This document shows positions 31,289-40,636 of a stretch of 64,000 bases of DNA, in pieces. A program made the translations under genes and the position numbers. Under the pieces are notes generated by a model. That model was not told the origin of the DNA and did not search any database. It was given only the letters and a program-made list of their open reading frames with translations. The DNA lies in the NCBI RefSeq assembly GCF_013155125.1, contig NZ_CP053564.1, forward strand, positions 1,743,501 to 1,807,500, given 5' to 3'. Each line of letters starts with the position of its first letter. Positions within the stretch are counted from its first letter, which is position 1. Source of the DNA: Pseudonocardia broussonetiae. Lineage in GTDB: Bacteria; Actinomycetota; Actinomycetes; Mycobacteriales; Pseudonocardiaceae.

Positions 31289-33892
31289 ATGGACGACCGG
31301 ACGACGGGCGACTCGCCCCACGAGGTCCTGCTGGCGCTCGCCGGCCGCATCGACGACGACCTGCTGGCCTGGTGCCGCGAGCTGGTCGCCGTCGGTGAGG
31401 ACGGCCGCGCGCTGGAGCTGATCACGGGCACGCTCGTGGCCGACGGCACGCCGCTGCCGCCGCGCGAGCGCGCCGCCGTCGTCGCCGCCGCCCGTTCGGC
31501 CCGCACCGACCTCGACGCCGAGGCGGTCCTGCCGCCCGCCGCCGAGGCCGGCACCCCCCACCGCTTCGACGCCGGCCGCGGCGTCGAGCACCTCGCCGCC
31601 GCCGTGGGAGCGCTGCCCGAGCGGCTCGTCGCGGGGTGCCGGACCTGGGTGACCTTCCGCTCGACCCCCGCCGGCTCCGCCCCCGGCCCGCTGCCGCAGC
31701 CGGTCGTCCTCGTCGAGGTGGCCGCCGACGACCAGCGCCCGGTCGACGTGCTCGCCTACCAGCTCGCCATCGCGTGCGCGCGGGTCGGCGCGCCGGCGGC
31801 CGTGGAGGTCGTCGTGGCCGGGGCGCCGCGCCCGGAGTACCAGCAGGCGGCGCTGCGCTCGGCCCTGCCGGTGCACGGGGCCTCCTCCGAGGACCCCGCC
31901 GGATCCGACGTCGGGGAGCCCGAGCCGGTCACGCCCCCCACCGGCACGCCCGAGGTGGGCTCCGGCACGGCCTGGCCGACGCTCGGGAGCCTGGTGATGC
32001 CGCCCGAGCCGGCGGCGGCGCGGCGGTCGTCCGACGTCCCGGAGGCGCCGGGGTACGACGGCCCGGCGTACGAGCGTCCCGACGTCGACGGCCCGGCCCA
32101 CGAGGGCTCGGGCTACGACGACCCGGCTCACGACAGCCCGGCCTACGACAGCCCGGCCTACGACAGCCCGGCCTACGACAGCCCGGCCCACGACAGCTCG
32201 GCCTACGACAGCCCGGCTCACGACAGCCGGGCCTACGACCGCCCGGCCTATGACATCCCGGCGTACGAGATCCCGGCCTACGAGATCCCCGCCTACGAGA
32301 TCCCGGCGTACGACCCGTCCGCCTACGCGGCGCCGCCGTCCGACGGACCGGTCCCCGATGCAGCCTCCTCCGACGCGGCCCCGTCCGAGGCGCCCCTGTC
32401 CGACGCGCGGGCCCACGACGTCCAGGCGCACGCGGAGCCGGCGTTCGGTGGTCCTGTGCACGCGGAGCGGGCGCACGAGGAGCCGGTGCCCGCGGAGCCG
32501 GTGCCCGCGGAGCCCGCGCACGAGGAGCCGGTGGCCGAGGAGCCGGCGCAGCCGGTGGCCGGGGCGCCCGCCGCGCCGCGGGACGAGCCCGGGCGCCCGG
32601 CGCCGTCCGCGGACGCGACGGACGACGGGGACGCGGTCGGGACGGGCCGCGGGGACGACCGGACCGACAGCGGGGACCGGGCCGCCGCCGTGAGCCGGGT
32701 CGACACCGTGGACCGGGTCGACACCGCGGGCCGGGCCGACACCCTGGGCCGGGTCGACGGCCGGTCCGACGACGAGGACGACCTCGCCCCCGGCGACGAC
32801 CTCCGCCCTGAGGACGACCGGGACGCCCCCGCCCGCGCCGAGGAGCCCTCCTGGGACTTCGGTTCGCCCGCCGACCAGCGCATCGACCCCGGCCCGCGGC
32901 GGCCCGGCGTCCGCCCGGCGGCGGTCACGCCGCTGCGCTCGCGCACCGACGGCCCGCGCCCGCGTCCGTCCGCCGTGACCCCCCTGCCCCGGCCGGCGAC
33001 GCCCCCGACGCCGCTCACGCGGCACCGCCCGCTCGCGCCGGTCGCCGACTTCCCGCGCGATCCGGCGCAGCACGCCGATCCCGACACCCCGGCCCGGGCG
33101 TCGGACCACGACCCGTTCGGGCCGGGCGACGACCGCGAGCCGGAGGAGTCGGGGTTCGCGACGCGGATCGACGCCGCCGACCCGCTGGGCCTGGGCACGC
33201 TGCCGCTGCGCACGACGGGCGACCACGCCGAGGAGGACGGGCGCCCGGACCGCGCCGAGCGGGCCGAGAACGGTACCGAGGCCCCCGTCTCCGACGACTG
33301 GCTCGCCGACTGGATCTCCGGCGACTGGGCGATGTCCCGGTCGGCCACCGACCCGCTCGACCCCGACCAGCCCGTGCCCGGCAGCCCGGAGGACGAGGCC
33401 CGGCGCGAGGAGGCCCGTCACGGGGAGTCCCGCCGCGAGGAGCCCGCCCGCGAGGAGCCCCAGCAGGAGGAGCGGACGGCCGCCGGGTTCGCCGCGCCGC
33501 GCCCCGCACCCCGGTCGACGCCCCCGCAGGCCCCGACGCAGTTCCCGTCGCAGTCGCAGTCGCCGTCGCCGTCGCCGTCGTCGTTCCCCCGGTCCGAGCC
33601 GGGGTCGCCGGTCCCGCCGCCGCCCCGGCCGCAGCCCTCGGCCCGGCCCGCGCCGCTGCCGTCGCGCTCGGCGGCCCCGTCCCCCGAGCCGGGGCCCGAG
33701 GACGACGCCGTGGCGCGCCTGTCCGAGGCCGACCGCGAGCTGCTCGCGCGGCTGCAGGCCGAGCTCGGCGCACCGGAGGCGCCCCGCCCGCGCGTCTCGC
33801 GCCGGGCGGGCATCGGCGGCGACGCCGGCGGGCCCGCGCAGCCGGCGCCGAACGGGCGCGGCCCGCACCCGCCGCCCGACCGGGCGAGCTGA
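31289..33892 (+). CDS. Large low-complexity protein with pentapeptide tandem repeats
   Basis: The protein has 867 residues. Residues 1-205 form a folded domain paralogous to the previous gene product. The rest is Pro/Ala/Asp/Glu-rich and almost surely disordered, with about sixteen 5-residue units of the type PAYDS/PAYEI (about 255-347), Glu-Pro runs, Asp/Arg-rich segments and a final basic, Pro-rich tail. A short helical stretch near the end (VARLSEADRELLARLQAELG) may be a binding motif. ATG 31289 follows GGGAGG at ideal spacing; an earlier ATG at 31271 lacks one. No signal peptide. It might be a cytoplasmic scaffold; function unknown. Confidence 0.65.
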   Translation: MDDRTTGDSPHEVLLALAGRIDDDLLAWCRELVAVGEDGRALELITGTLVADGTPLPPRERAAVVAAARSARTDLDAEAVLPPAAEAGTPHRFDAGRGVEHLAAAVGALPERLVAGCRTWVTFRSTPAGSAPGPLPQPVVLVEVAADDQRPVDVLAYQLAIACARVGAPAAVEVVVAGAPRPEYQQAALRSALPVHGASSEDPAGSDVGEPEPVTPPTGTPEVGSGTAWPTLGSLVMPPEPAAARRSSDVPEAPGYDGPAYERPDVDGPAHEGSGYDDPAHDSPAYDSPAYDSPAYDSPAHDSSAYDSPAHDSRAYDRPAYDIPAYEIPAYEIPAYEIPAYDPSAYAAPPSDGPVPDAASSDAAPSEAPLSDARAHDVQAHAEPAFGGPVHAERAHEEPVPAEPVPAEPAHEEPVAEEPAQPVAGAPAAPRDEPGRPAPSADATDDGDAVGTGRGDDRTDSGDRAAAVSRVDTVDRVDTAGRADTLGRVDGRSDDEDDLAPGDDLRPEDDRDAPARAEEPSWDFGSPADQRIDPGPRRPGVRPAAVTPLRSRTDGPRPRPSAVTPLPRPATPPTPLTRHRPLAPVADFPRDPAQHADPDTPARASDHDPFGPGDDREPEESGFATRIDAADPLGLGTLPLRTTGDHAEEDGRPDRAERAENGTEAPVSDDWLADWISGDWAMSRSATDPLDPDQPVPGSPEDEARREEARHGESRREEPAREEPQQEERTAAGFAAPRPAPRSTPPQAPTQFPSQSQSPSPSPSSFPRSEPGSPVPPPPRPQPSARPAPLPSRSAAPSPEPGPEDDAVARLSEADRELLARLQAELGAPEAPRPRVSRRAGIGGDAGGPAQPAPNGRGPHPPPDRAS
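32053..32330 (+). repeat. 15-bp coding tandem repeat (PAYDS/PAYEI units)
   Basis: About 18 imperfect copies of a 15-bp unit close to GGCCTACGACAGCCC encode the pentapeptide repeats of the low-complexity protein. Several neighbouring units are identical at DNA level, so copy number could change by slippage or recombination without breaking the frame. Confidence 0.85.
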
Positions 33893-33916
33893 CGGGCTGA
33901 CGGGACGGGCCGGGGA

Positions 33917-34795
33917 TCAGCCCGCGGCCCGCAGCACCTCGTCGACGACCTCCTGCAGGCGCAGCCCCCGGGCGGCGTCGAGCATGACCGGCGGGCCGCC
34001 GTGCACGGCGTCGACGAACCCGTCGAGCAGCCGCGCGTAGCAGGTCGGGGCGTCGGCGGCGCCCCCGGAGAAGCGGTGGCGCCCGGCGCCGCCGAACACC
34101 GCCAGCTCGATCTCCGACGGGTCGACGGGCAGCCGCAGCGAGATCGTCGCCGTGCTGTGCGACCCCCCGTCGTGGCGCAGGGAGAAGCGCCAGAGGTCGG
34201 GCTCGTCGTGGTGGGCCCAGTCGACGCCGGTGACGGGCCCGAGCGCGGCGTCGAGGAGGTCGACGACGTGCGGGCCGAGGTCGAGCAGCGCGCCGTGGTC
34301 GGCCCGCCAGCCCGACGCCGCGTAGGGCCCGCCGAGCAGCGACCCGGACAGCCACCGCACCGAGCCGACGGTGTCGGGCCCGGCCCCGCCCGGGACGCCC
34401 GCCAGCCACCCGGCGATGTCGGGGTCGTAGCGCAGGGTCAGGACCAGCGCCGACGTGACGCCGGCCGCCGCCGCGGCCACCTCCCGGGCGGCGTCGAGGT
34501 CGGCGGCGAGCGGCTTCTCGCAGATGACGTGCCTCCCCGCCGCGGCGGCCCGGACGGCGAGCTCGCCCTGCACCTGCGGCGGCACCGCGAACGCGACGGC
34601 ATCGACGTCGTCGAGGAGCTCCTCGAACGACCCGACCGCGCGCCCGCCCAGCGCGCCCGCCAGCTCCGCCGCGACCTCGGGACGCCGCGTCCACAGCGTC
34701 GTCAGATCGGTCCCGGGATGCGCGACGAGCGCGGGGCCGTGCACCCGCCTCGCCCAGGGACCGCCGCCGACCAGGCCCACCCGAAGAGTCCGCAC
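33917..34795 (-). CDS. Gfo/Idh/MocA-family NAD(P)-dependent oxidoreductase
   Basis: The protein has 292 residues. The Rossmann motif GLVGGGPWARRVHGPAL is at the N-terminus, CEKPLAADL holds the conserved Lys of the family, and the C-terminal domain has GALLDLGPHVVDLL with the usual Asp/His pair region. The family oxidises or reduces sugars, inositols and related alcohols; the substrate is not readable. The length is slightly short for the family. GTG start. It converges with the repeat-protein operon and is divergent from a Nudix gene. Confidence 0.85.
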   Translation of the reverse strand: MRTLRVGLVGGGPWARRVHGPALVAHPGTDLTTLWTRRPEVAAELAGALGGRAVGSFEELLDDVDAVAFAVPPQVQGELAVRAAAAGRHVICEKPLAADLDAAREVAAAAAGVTSALVLTLRYDPDIAGWLAGVPGGAGPDTVGSVRWLSGSLLGGPYAASGWRADHGALLDLGPHVVDLLDAALGPVTGVDWAHHDEPDLWRFSLRHDGGSHSTATISLRLPVDPSEIELAVFGGAGRHRFSGGAADAPTCYARLLDGFVDAVHGGPPVMLDAARGLRLQEVVDEVLRAAG

Positions 34796-34832
34796 GGGGC
34801 GACATCATGCCGCGGATCGCCCTCCCCGGAGG

Positions 34833-34909
34833 TTCAGGAGAGCCACGTTCCCGCCCCCTGCGGACCGGAACGTGGCTTTCCTGGACCGGGGCGGCGGGCG
34901 GCCACGTTC
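34833..34909. repeat. Long imperfect hairpin with extra half-site (REP-like)
   Basis: TTCAGGAGAGCCACGTTCC (34833-34851) pairs with GGAACGTGGCTTTCCTGGA (34867-34885) at 17 of 19 positions with a 15-nt loop. A further CCACGTTC half-site follows at 34902-34909. It lies between two divergent genes, so it is not a normal terminator. The build, a palindrome plus a solo half-copy, recalls bacterial intergenic REP-type repeats. Confidence 0.5.
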
Positions 34910-34921
34910 TAGGGTGCAGTC

Positions 34922-35734
34922 GTGACCCCCGAACCAGCGGTGCCCCGACCCGCCGCCACCGTGCTGCTCCTGCGCGACACCCCCGGCGAGCGGCCGCTGC
35001 AGGTGTTCCTGCAGCGGCGGGTGGCCGGGATGGCGTTCGCCGGCGGCATGACGGTGTTCCCGGGCGGCGGCGTCGACCAGGCCGACGTGCCCGATCCCGA
35101 GCTGTGGGCCGGACCGCTGCCGGAGTGGTGGGGCGAGCGCTTCGCGGCCGAGCCCGTGGCGGCGGGGCGGCTCGTGCACGCCGCGGTGCGGGAGACGTTC
35201 GAGGAGTGCGGCGTGCTGCTGGCCGCCCGCTCCGACGGGACCACGCCCGACCCGATGGTGCTCGCCGAGGCCCGCGCCGACCTGGTCGCCCGGCGCCGGA
35301 CGCTGCCCCAGGTCCTCGTCGAGAGCGGGCTCGTCCTGCGCGCCGACCTGCTCGACGCGTGGTCGCGCTGGATCACCCCGGAGGAGTCGCCGCGGCGCTA
35401 CGACACCGCGTTCTTCGTCGCCGCGGTGCCGCACGGGCAGGAGGCCGACGCGCACACGACCGAGGCCGTCGAGGCGGCCTGGTGGTACCCCGCCGAGGCG
35501 CTCGACCGCTGGCGCGCGGGCGAGATGGAGCTGATGGCGCCGACGTTCCGCACGCTGCAGGAGATCGCCGAGTTCCCCGACACCGCGTCGGTGATGGCGG
35601 CGGCCGCGGCGCGGACGGTGCGGCCGGTGATCCCGAAGGTCAAGCGCGAGGGCGACGAGGTCGTCGTGGTGCTGCCCGGCGACGAGGGCTTCGAGGTCGC
35701 GGCCGGGCACCTGCGTCCGGGGGACCTCCGATGA
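34922..35734 (+). CDS. Nudix hydrolase (NUDT19-like, split Nudix box)
   Basis: The protein has 270 residues. The Nudix box is interrupted: FPGGGVDQADVPDP is separated by about 35 residues from AAVRETFEECGVLL, as in the NUDT19/RP2p subgroup, some members of which cleave CoA derivatives. The catalytic RETFEE is intact. GTG start lies just after the hairpin region. The stop overlaps the start of an MBL-fold gene (ATGA), giving a two-gene unit. The substrate is unproven. Confidence 0.82.
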   Translation: MTPEPAVPRPAATVLLLRDTPGERPLQVFLQRRVAGMAFAGGMTVFPGGGVDQADVPDPELWAGPLPEWWGERFAAEPVAAGRLVHAAVRETFEECGVLLAARSDGTTPDPMVLAEARADLVARRRTLPQVLVESGLVLRADLLDAWSRWITPEESPRRYDTAFFVAAVPHGQEADAHTTEAVEAAWWYPAEALDRWRAGEMELMAPTFRTLQEIAEFPDTASVMAAAAARTVRPVIPKVKREGDEVVVVLPGDEGFEVAAGHLRPGDLR

Positions 35735-36531
35735 CGCTCGCGCCGATGACGCACCCCACCTACGCGCAGCTGCGGGCGGTCACACCGCTGGCCTCCGTGC
35801 TGCTCGAGGAGAACCCGTCGCCGATGACGCTGGAGGGCACCAACACCTGGGTGCTGCGGGCTCCGGGCATCGAGGAGTGCGTGGTCGTCGACCCGGGCGA
35901 GGACGAGATCGGGCACCTGGAGCGGGTGGCCGCGCACGGCCCCGTCGCCCTCGTCCTGATCACCCACCGCCACCACGACCACGCCGGCGGCGCCGCCCGC
36001 TTCGCCGAGCTGACCGGCGCGCCGGTGCGGGCGCTCGACCCGTCGCTCGTGCTGGGCTCCGAGGCGCTCGGCGAGGGCGAGGTCGTGGCCGCGGCGGGGG
36101 TCGAGCTGCGGGTCGTCCGCACGCCGGGGCACACGTCGGACTCGGTGTCGTTCCTGCTCGACGGCCCGGGCGCGGCGCAGGCCGTGCTCACCGGCGACAC
36201 GATCCTGGGCCGCGGCACCACCGTCATCGACCACCCCGACGGCAAGCTCGGCCCGTACCTCGACTCGTTGCGCCGCATCGCCGACCTCGCCCCCGGCACC
36301 GCCGTGCTGCCCGGGCACGGTCCGGAGCTGCCCGACGCGCCCGCCGTCGCCGCCGCCTACCTGGCGCACCGCGAGCAGCGCCTGGAGCAGGTGCGCGGCG
36401 CGCTGGACCGGCTCGGGGCCGGCGCCTCGGCCCGGCAGGTGGTGGAGCTGGTGTACGCCGACGTGGACGAGTCGCTGTGGCCGGCCGCCGAGTGGTCGGT
36501 GGAGGCCCAGCTCGCCTACCTGCGGGCGTAG
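35731..36531 (+). CDS. MBL-fold hydrolase (LACTB2/Rv3677c-like)
   Basis: The protein has 266 residues. The two-zinc motif THRHHDHAGG is complete, followed by RTPGHTSDS, LTGDTILG and the final LPGHGP. The C-terminal winged-helix-like tail (SARQVVELVYADVDESLWP) is the mark of the LACTB2 group, some members of which are RNA endonucleases. Location next to crp and nth corresponds to mycobacterial Rv3677c. The ATG overlaps the Nudix stop. Confidence 0.87.
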   Translation: MTLAPMTHPTYAQLRAVTPLASVLLEENPSPMTLEGTNTWVLRAPGIEECVVVDPGEDEIGHLERVAAHGPVALVLITHRHHDHAGGAARFAELTGAPVRALDPSLVLGSEALGEGEVVAAAGVELRVVRTPGHTSDSVSFLLDGPGAAQAVLTGDTILGRGTTVIDHPDGKLGPYLDSLRRIADLAPGTAVLPGHGPELPDAPAVAAAYLAHREQRLEQVRGALDRLGAGASARQVVELVYADVDESLWPAAEWSVEAQLAYLRA

Positions 36532-36535
36532 GGGC

Positions 36536-37792
36536 TCAGGCCTCCACGAGCTGCCGGGCGGGGGCCAGCGTGCCCCGCCGCACCCACAGCACCGCGGCGA
36601 CGACCGCCCCGGCCACCCCGCCGACCAGGAACGAGCTCGCGGCCCCGGCCACGTCGACCGCCACGCCCGCCGCGACCTGCCCCGCGGAGATGCCGAGCAC
36701 CGCGGCGGTGACGATCCAGCCGAAGGCCTCCGTGGCCGTGCCCGCCGACGCCGTCGCCTCGACGCCGAGCGAGTGGGCCGTGACCTGCGGCGTGATCAGC
36801 GCCCCGGCCGCCAGCATCGCGACGACCAGCACCGGCAGCGACGCCAGCGGCCCGACCAGCGCCATCGCCGCCACGCAGAGGGCGAACGCGGCCAGCAGGA
36901 ACGGCATCCGCAGGTGCAGCGGGCGCGGCCACGGGCGCAGCGAGTAGGCGATGCCGGCCACCACCGAGGCCACCGACCAGGCCGAGAGCAGCACGCCGCC
37001 CAGCGTCGGCGAGCCCTGCTCGGTGGCCACCGCGTTGACGCCCACCTCGACCGCGCCGATCACGAGGCCGAAGCCCAGCGACGCGATCGCGACCGTCCGC
37101 ATCCCGCGCCCGGCCAGCGCGCCGAGCACGCCGATCGACGGCCCGCCCTCCGACGGGGCCTGCGTGCGCACCGGGCGGCTGAGCGCGAAGACCGTGGTGC
37201 CCGTGACCATCCCGGCGACCGCGACGGCGAGCGCGGTGCCCGGCCACGGCGCCGTCACCAGGAACGCGGCCAGCGCCGGGCCGAGGATGAAGAACGTCTC
37301 GAGGCTGATGGCCTCGTAGCTGTAGGCCGCGTCGCGGCGCGGGCCGGCCGGGACGAGCCGCGCCCACAGCGCGCGCGACGCCCCCGGCATCGCCGGGCGC
37401 ACCAGCCCGGACACCGCGGCCGCGCCGACGAGCAGCGGGACGGCCGCGTCCGCCTCGATCGCGAGGACCAGCCCGGTCGCGGCGACGGCGTAGAGCGCGG
37501 CCGTCAGCAGCAGCGGGCGCATCGGCCCGGTGCGGTCCATCCACCGGCCCTGCGCGACCGCGCCCAGCGACTCCCCGGCCAGCGTGCCCGCCGAGACCAC
37601 CGCGGCGACGGCGTAGGACCCCGTCGTGCGCTGCACGTAGAGCAGCACCGCGAGCGTGGTCATGGCGATCGGCAGCCGTGCCAGCGCGGAGGCGAGCGCG
37701 GGCACGAGGGCACCGGGGGCGGTCAGGGCGGCGCGGTAGTCGGCGAGGGCGGTGGAGGGGGACACGCCGACCAGGATCGCACGAACTGGCAC
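36536..37792 (-). CDS. MFS-type transporter
   Basis: The protein has 418 residues with about twelve hydrophobic segments and the loop 2-3 motif GRWMDRTGPMRPLLL. No substrate signature is seen. Two GTG starts nine codons apart are both possible, and neither has a clear ribosome-binding site. It lies downstream of crp on the same strand but a strong hairpin separates them, so it is probably transcribed on its own. It seems an insertion relative to the mycobacterial order. Confidence 0.82.
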   Translation of the reverse strand: MPVRAILVGVSPSTALADYRAALTAPGALVPALASALARLPIAMTTLAVLLYVQRTTGSYAVAAVVSAGTLAGESLGAVAQGRWMDRTGPMRPLLLTAALYAVAATGLVLAIEADAAVPLLVGAAAVSGLVRPAMPGASRALWARLVPAGPRRDAAYSYEAISLETFFILGPALAAFLVTAPWPGTALAVAVAGMVTGTTVFALSRPVRTQAPSEGGPSIGVLGALAGRGMRTVAIASLGFGLVIGAVEVGVNAVATEQGSPTLGGVLLSAWSVASVVAGIAYSLRPWPRPLHLRMPFLLAAFALCVAAMALVGPLASLPVLVVAMLAAGALITPQVTAHSLGVEATASAGTATEAFGWIVTAAVLGISAGQVAAGVAVDVAGAASSFLVGGVAGAVVAAVLWVRRGTLAPARQLVEA

Positions 37793-37822
37793 GCCCGTAC
37801 TACTTTATTGCCGCGGACGCGA

Positions 37823-37858
37823 CGAACGGCACCCCCGGGGTCCCGGGAGTGCCGTTCG
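37823..37858. terminator. Strong hairpin between crp and MFS gene
   Basis: CGAACGGCACCCCCGGG and CCCGGGAGTGCCGTTCG form a 17-bp stem with one mismatch. It lies 11 bp after the crp stop on the minus strand. No T-run follows, as is common for actinobacterial terminators. The likely role is terminating crp transcription. Confidence 0.65.
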
Positions 37859-37868
37859 GCGGAGCTGT

Positions 37869-38543
37869 CTAGCGGGCCCGGCGGGCCAGGCGCTCGGGCT
37901 CCAGGATGAGCACGCTCTTGCCCTCCAGGCGCAGCCAGCCGCGGTGCGCGAAGTCGGCGAGGGCCTTGTTCACGGTCTCGCGGCTCGCGCCCACGAGCTG
38001 CGCGATCTCCTCCTGCGTGAGGTCGTGCGTGACGCGCAGCAGCCCCGACTCCTGCGACCCGAACTGGCGCGCCAGCTGCAGCAGCGACTTCGCCACGCGT
38101 CCGGGGACGTCGGTGAAGATGAGGTCGGCGAGCATGTTGTTGGTGCGGCGCAGCCTCCGGGCGAGCACGCGGAGCAGCTGCTCGGCGATCTCGGGGCGCT
38201 TGCCGATCCACTCGCGCAGGGCCGTGCGGTCCATCGTGTAGGTCCGCACCTCGGTGACCGCGGTGGCCGACGACGTGCGCGGCCCCGGATCGAAGATCGA
38301 CAGCTCGCCGAACATGTCGGACGGGCCGGCCACCATCAGCAGGTTCTCCCGGCCGTCGGGCGACTTGCGGCCGATCTTCACCTTCCCGGTGCCGACGATG
38401 TACAGGCGGTCGCCCGGCTCGCCCTCCGCGAAGATCACGTGCCCTCGCGGGAACTCCGCGGGCTCCAGCGCCTGCGCCAGCGCGTCGGCCGCGTGCGGCT
38501 CGACCCCCTGGAAGATGCCTGCGCGGATCAGAATCTCGTCCAC
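37869..38543 (-). CDS. crp: CRP/FNR-family cAMP-type global regulator
   Basis: The protein has 224 residues, equal to mycobacterial Crp. The cyclic-nucleotide domain contains [34 protein letters not shown] (phosphate-binding cassette with Glu, Arg, Ser-Ser), and the C-terminal winged helix has [21 protein letters not shown] as recognition unit. GTG 38543 was chosen because GAGGAG sits 8 nt upstream and the protein then starts [11 protein letters not shown] as in orthologues. It is a global regulator in this lineage (Crp/GlxR). Confidence 0.93.
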   Translation of the reverse strand: MDEILIRAGIFQGVEPHAADALAQALEPAEFPRGHVIFAEGEPGDRLYIVGTGKVKIGRKSPDGRENLLMVAGPSDMFGELSIFDPGPRTSSATAVTEVRTYTMDRTALREWIGKRPEIAEQLLRVLARRLRRTNNMLADLIFTDVPGRVAKSLLQLARQFGSQESGLLRVTHDLTQEEIAQLVGASRETVNKALADFAHRGWLRLEGKSVLILEPERLARRAR

Positions 38544-38712
38544 TTCACCGCTCCTCGTCCCGGCCGCTGCCCCGCGGCGGATCACCGGCGCGCCAGTCTA
38601 GGGGGTGCGCCCACCCTGTGTGACGTCGCGATGGTCGTTTTCCGTGCACGTCCGGGCTACTTGGGGTTCGTGACGCCGTCCCGATGGCCCGTCCGGGGTG
38701 TCCGGAGGACGG

Positions 38713-38964
38713 TCAGGCGGCCTTCTCGCGCTTCTCCGGCTTGCGGCCGCGAGGGGCGCGGTTGCGCAACCGGAACAGCTCCAGTGCGCGTCCGGTGCCC
38801 TGCCGGAACAGGGCGCGGACCTCGTCCGGACGGGGGCGCTCGAGCAGTTCCTCGAGCTCTTCCGGACGCACGGTGGACTCACGCAGCTTGGACTCCACGC
38901 GCTCCATGCCGAGCGCGAAGAACATCACGAGCAGCGGAACGAGGACGGAGAGCCAGGCAGTCAT
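38713..38964 (-). CDS. Small conserved membrane protein
   Basis: The protein has 83 residues: one N-terminal membrane helix (WLSVLVPLLVMFFALGMERVE) and a charged cytoplasmic tail with VRPEELEELLERPRPDEV and a basic end. Mycobacteria carry a similar small protein between crp and nth (Rv3675 position). Function unknown. Confidence 0.75.
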   Translation of the reverse strand: MTAWLSVLVPLLVMFFALGMERVESKLRESTVRPEELEELLERPRPDEVRALFRQGTGRALELFRLRNRAPRGRKPEKREKAA

Positions 38965-39104
38965 ATCAGGAGAGATGTTCCCGCACAGCCCGTTGTTACG
39001 CGGGACCGGGGTCGGTGTGGCGGTATCCGATACCCGATCGTGTCCGGGTGTTCGGTGGTGGTGACCCGAGTCGGCGTGTCGGGGGCCCGCCGTAGGCTCG
39101 TCGG

Positions 39105-39980
39105 GTGACCGCTTCCTCCCCCACGACCCGCAAGGCGGCCGCGCTCGCGAAGCGCGTGGCGGAGGGCGAGCCGCCGCTGGGCCGGGCGCGCCGCGTCGGC
39201 CGGATGCTGCGCGAGCTCACCGACACCCATCCCGACGCGCACTGCGAGCTCGACTTCCGGACGCCGCTGGAGCTGGCCGTCGCCACCATCCTGTCGGCGC
39301 AGAGCACCGACAAGGGCGTCAACCTCGTCACCCCGGCCCTGTTCGCCCGGTACCCCACGGCCCTGGCCTACGCGGAGGCCGACCGCGCGGAGCTGGAGGA
39401 GATGATCCACAGCACCGGCTTCTTCCGGAACAAGGCCAGCTCGCTGATCGGGCTCGGCGCCGCGGTCGTGGAGAAGCACGGCGGCGAGCTGCCGCACACG
39501 CTCGACGAGCTGGTGGCGCTGCCCGGCATCGGCCGCAAGACGGCCAACGTCATCCTCGGCAACGCGTTCGACGTCCCCGGCATCACCGTCGACACCCACT
39601 TCGGACGCCTGGTGCGCCGCTGGGGCTGGACGGCGGAGGAGGACCCGGTCAAGGTCGAGCACGCGATCGGCGCGCTCGTGCCGAAGCGCGACTGGACGAT
39701 GACGTCGCACCGCGTGATCTTCCACGGCCGCCGCGTCTGCCACGCCCGCAAGCCCGCCTGCGGCGCCTGCTCGCTGGCCGCCGACTGCCCCGCCTACGGC
39801 GAGGGCCCCACCGACCCGGTGCAGGCCGCGAAGCTGGTCAAGGGCCCGTCGCGGCCGTTCCTGCTCGCGCGGGTGGGCCTGGCCGACGACGGCGAGCCCG
39901 CCCCGGCGCCCGCCGACTCCCCCGCGGGCCTCGACGCCGCCGCGGCCACCCCGTCGGCGATCGAGCAGGACGTGCCGTGA
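39105..39980 (+). CDS. nth: Endonuclease III, DNA glycosylase/AP lyase
   Basis: The protein has 291 residues. It removes oxidised pyrimidines and nicks abasic sites. The helix-hairpin-helix [17 protein letters not shown] carries the catalytic Lys, [11 protein letters not shown] the catalytic Asp, and the [4Fe-4S] loop is [17 protein letters not shown]. The last 45 residues are an Ala/Pro-rich tail beyond the usual end. GTG start. First gene of a run nth-thioredoxin-Nudix-marP with overlapping starts. Confidence 0.94.
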   Translation: MTASSPTTRKAAALAKRVAEGEPPLGRARRVGRMLRELTDTHPDAHCELDFRTPLELAVATILSAQSTDKGVNLVTPALFARYPTALAYAEADRAELEEMIHSTGFFRNKASSLIGLGAAVVEKHGGELPHTLDELVALPGIGRKTANVILGNAFDVPGITVDTHFGRLVRRWGWTAEEDPVKVEHAIGALVPKRDWTMTSHRVIFHGRRVCHARKPACGACSLAADCPAYGEGPTDPVQAAKLVKGPSRPFLLARVGLADDGEPAPAPADSPAGLDAAAATPSAIEQDVP

Positions 39981-40636
39981 CCCGTCCGCGCACCGGCCCG
40001 GGGCGGGCGGAGGTGGTCTCCACCGCGGTGGTCGTGCTGCTCGTCGCGCTGGCGGTGTTCGCGCTGTGGCCGCGCTCGCCCGAGGCGCCCGCGGCGGCCG
40101 GGGGGCCGGCCGGGGGCCCGGTCGCCCCGCAGGCCGTCGCCGTGCCCGACGCCGAGCTCGCACCGCTGCGCGCCGCCGCGGCCCTGCCGCCGTGCCCGGT
40201 GCCGGCGTCGGCGCCGGCCGGCGGGCCGCTCGCCGGTGTCACGGTCGCCTGCCTGGGCGCCGAGGGGCCGGTCGACCTCGGGTCGGTCGCTGCGGGCGGT
40301 CCCGTGCTGCTCAACCTGTGGGCGTCCTGGTGCGGCCCGTGCCGCGACGAGCTGCCGGCGCTCGCCGAGTACGCCGCGCGGCCCGGGTCGGTGCCGGTGC
40401 TGCTCGTCGACGTCGACGACGACCCGCGCGCCGCGCTGCGCCTGCTCACCGACCTCGGCGTCGAGCTGCCGTCCGCGCTCGACACCGGCTCCGCGCTGCG
40501 CACGGCCCTGGACGTGCCGCCCGGCCTGCCCTACTCGTTCCTGGCCCGCGCCGACGGCTCGGTCGCCCGCGTCGACCCGCCGGTGCCCTTCGCCGACGCC
40601 GACGCCGTCGCGGCGGCCGTGGCGGCGCTGTCGTGA
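39977..40636 (+). CDS. TlpA-like membrane-anchored thioredoxin
   Basis: The protein has 219 residues. One N-terminal membrane helix ([19 protein letters not shown]) anchors an extracytoplasmic thioredoxin domain with active site [12 protein letters not shown] and cis-Pro in PPGLPYSFL. Corresponds in place to mycobacterial Rv3673c. It may keep outer proteins such as MarP, which carries a disulfide, in the right redox state; this is inference. GTG start overlaps the nth stop. Confidence 0.88.
   Translation: MTRPRTGPGRAEVVSTAVVVLLVALAVFALWPRSPEAPAAAGGPAGGPVAPQAVAVPDAELAPLRAAAALPPCPVPASAPAGGPLAGVTVACLGAEGPVDLGSVAAGGPVLLNLWASWCGPCRDELPALAEYAARPGSVPVLLVDVDDDPRAALRLLTDLGVELPSALDTGSALRTALDVPPGLPYSFLARADGSVARVDPPVPFADADAVAAAVAALS

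Noticed and set aside
32053..32330. Regular short repeats resembling a CRISPR array
   Set aside because: The units are 15 bp, contiguous without spacers, and stay in the reading frame of a protein; no cas genes are present.
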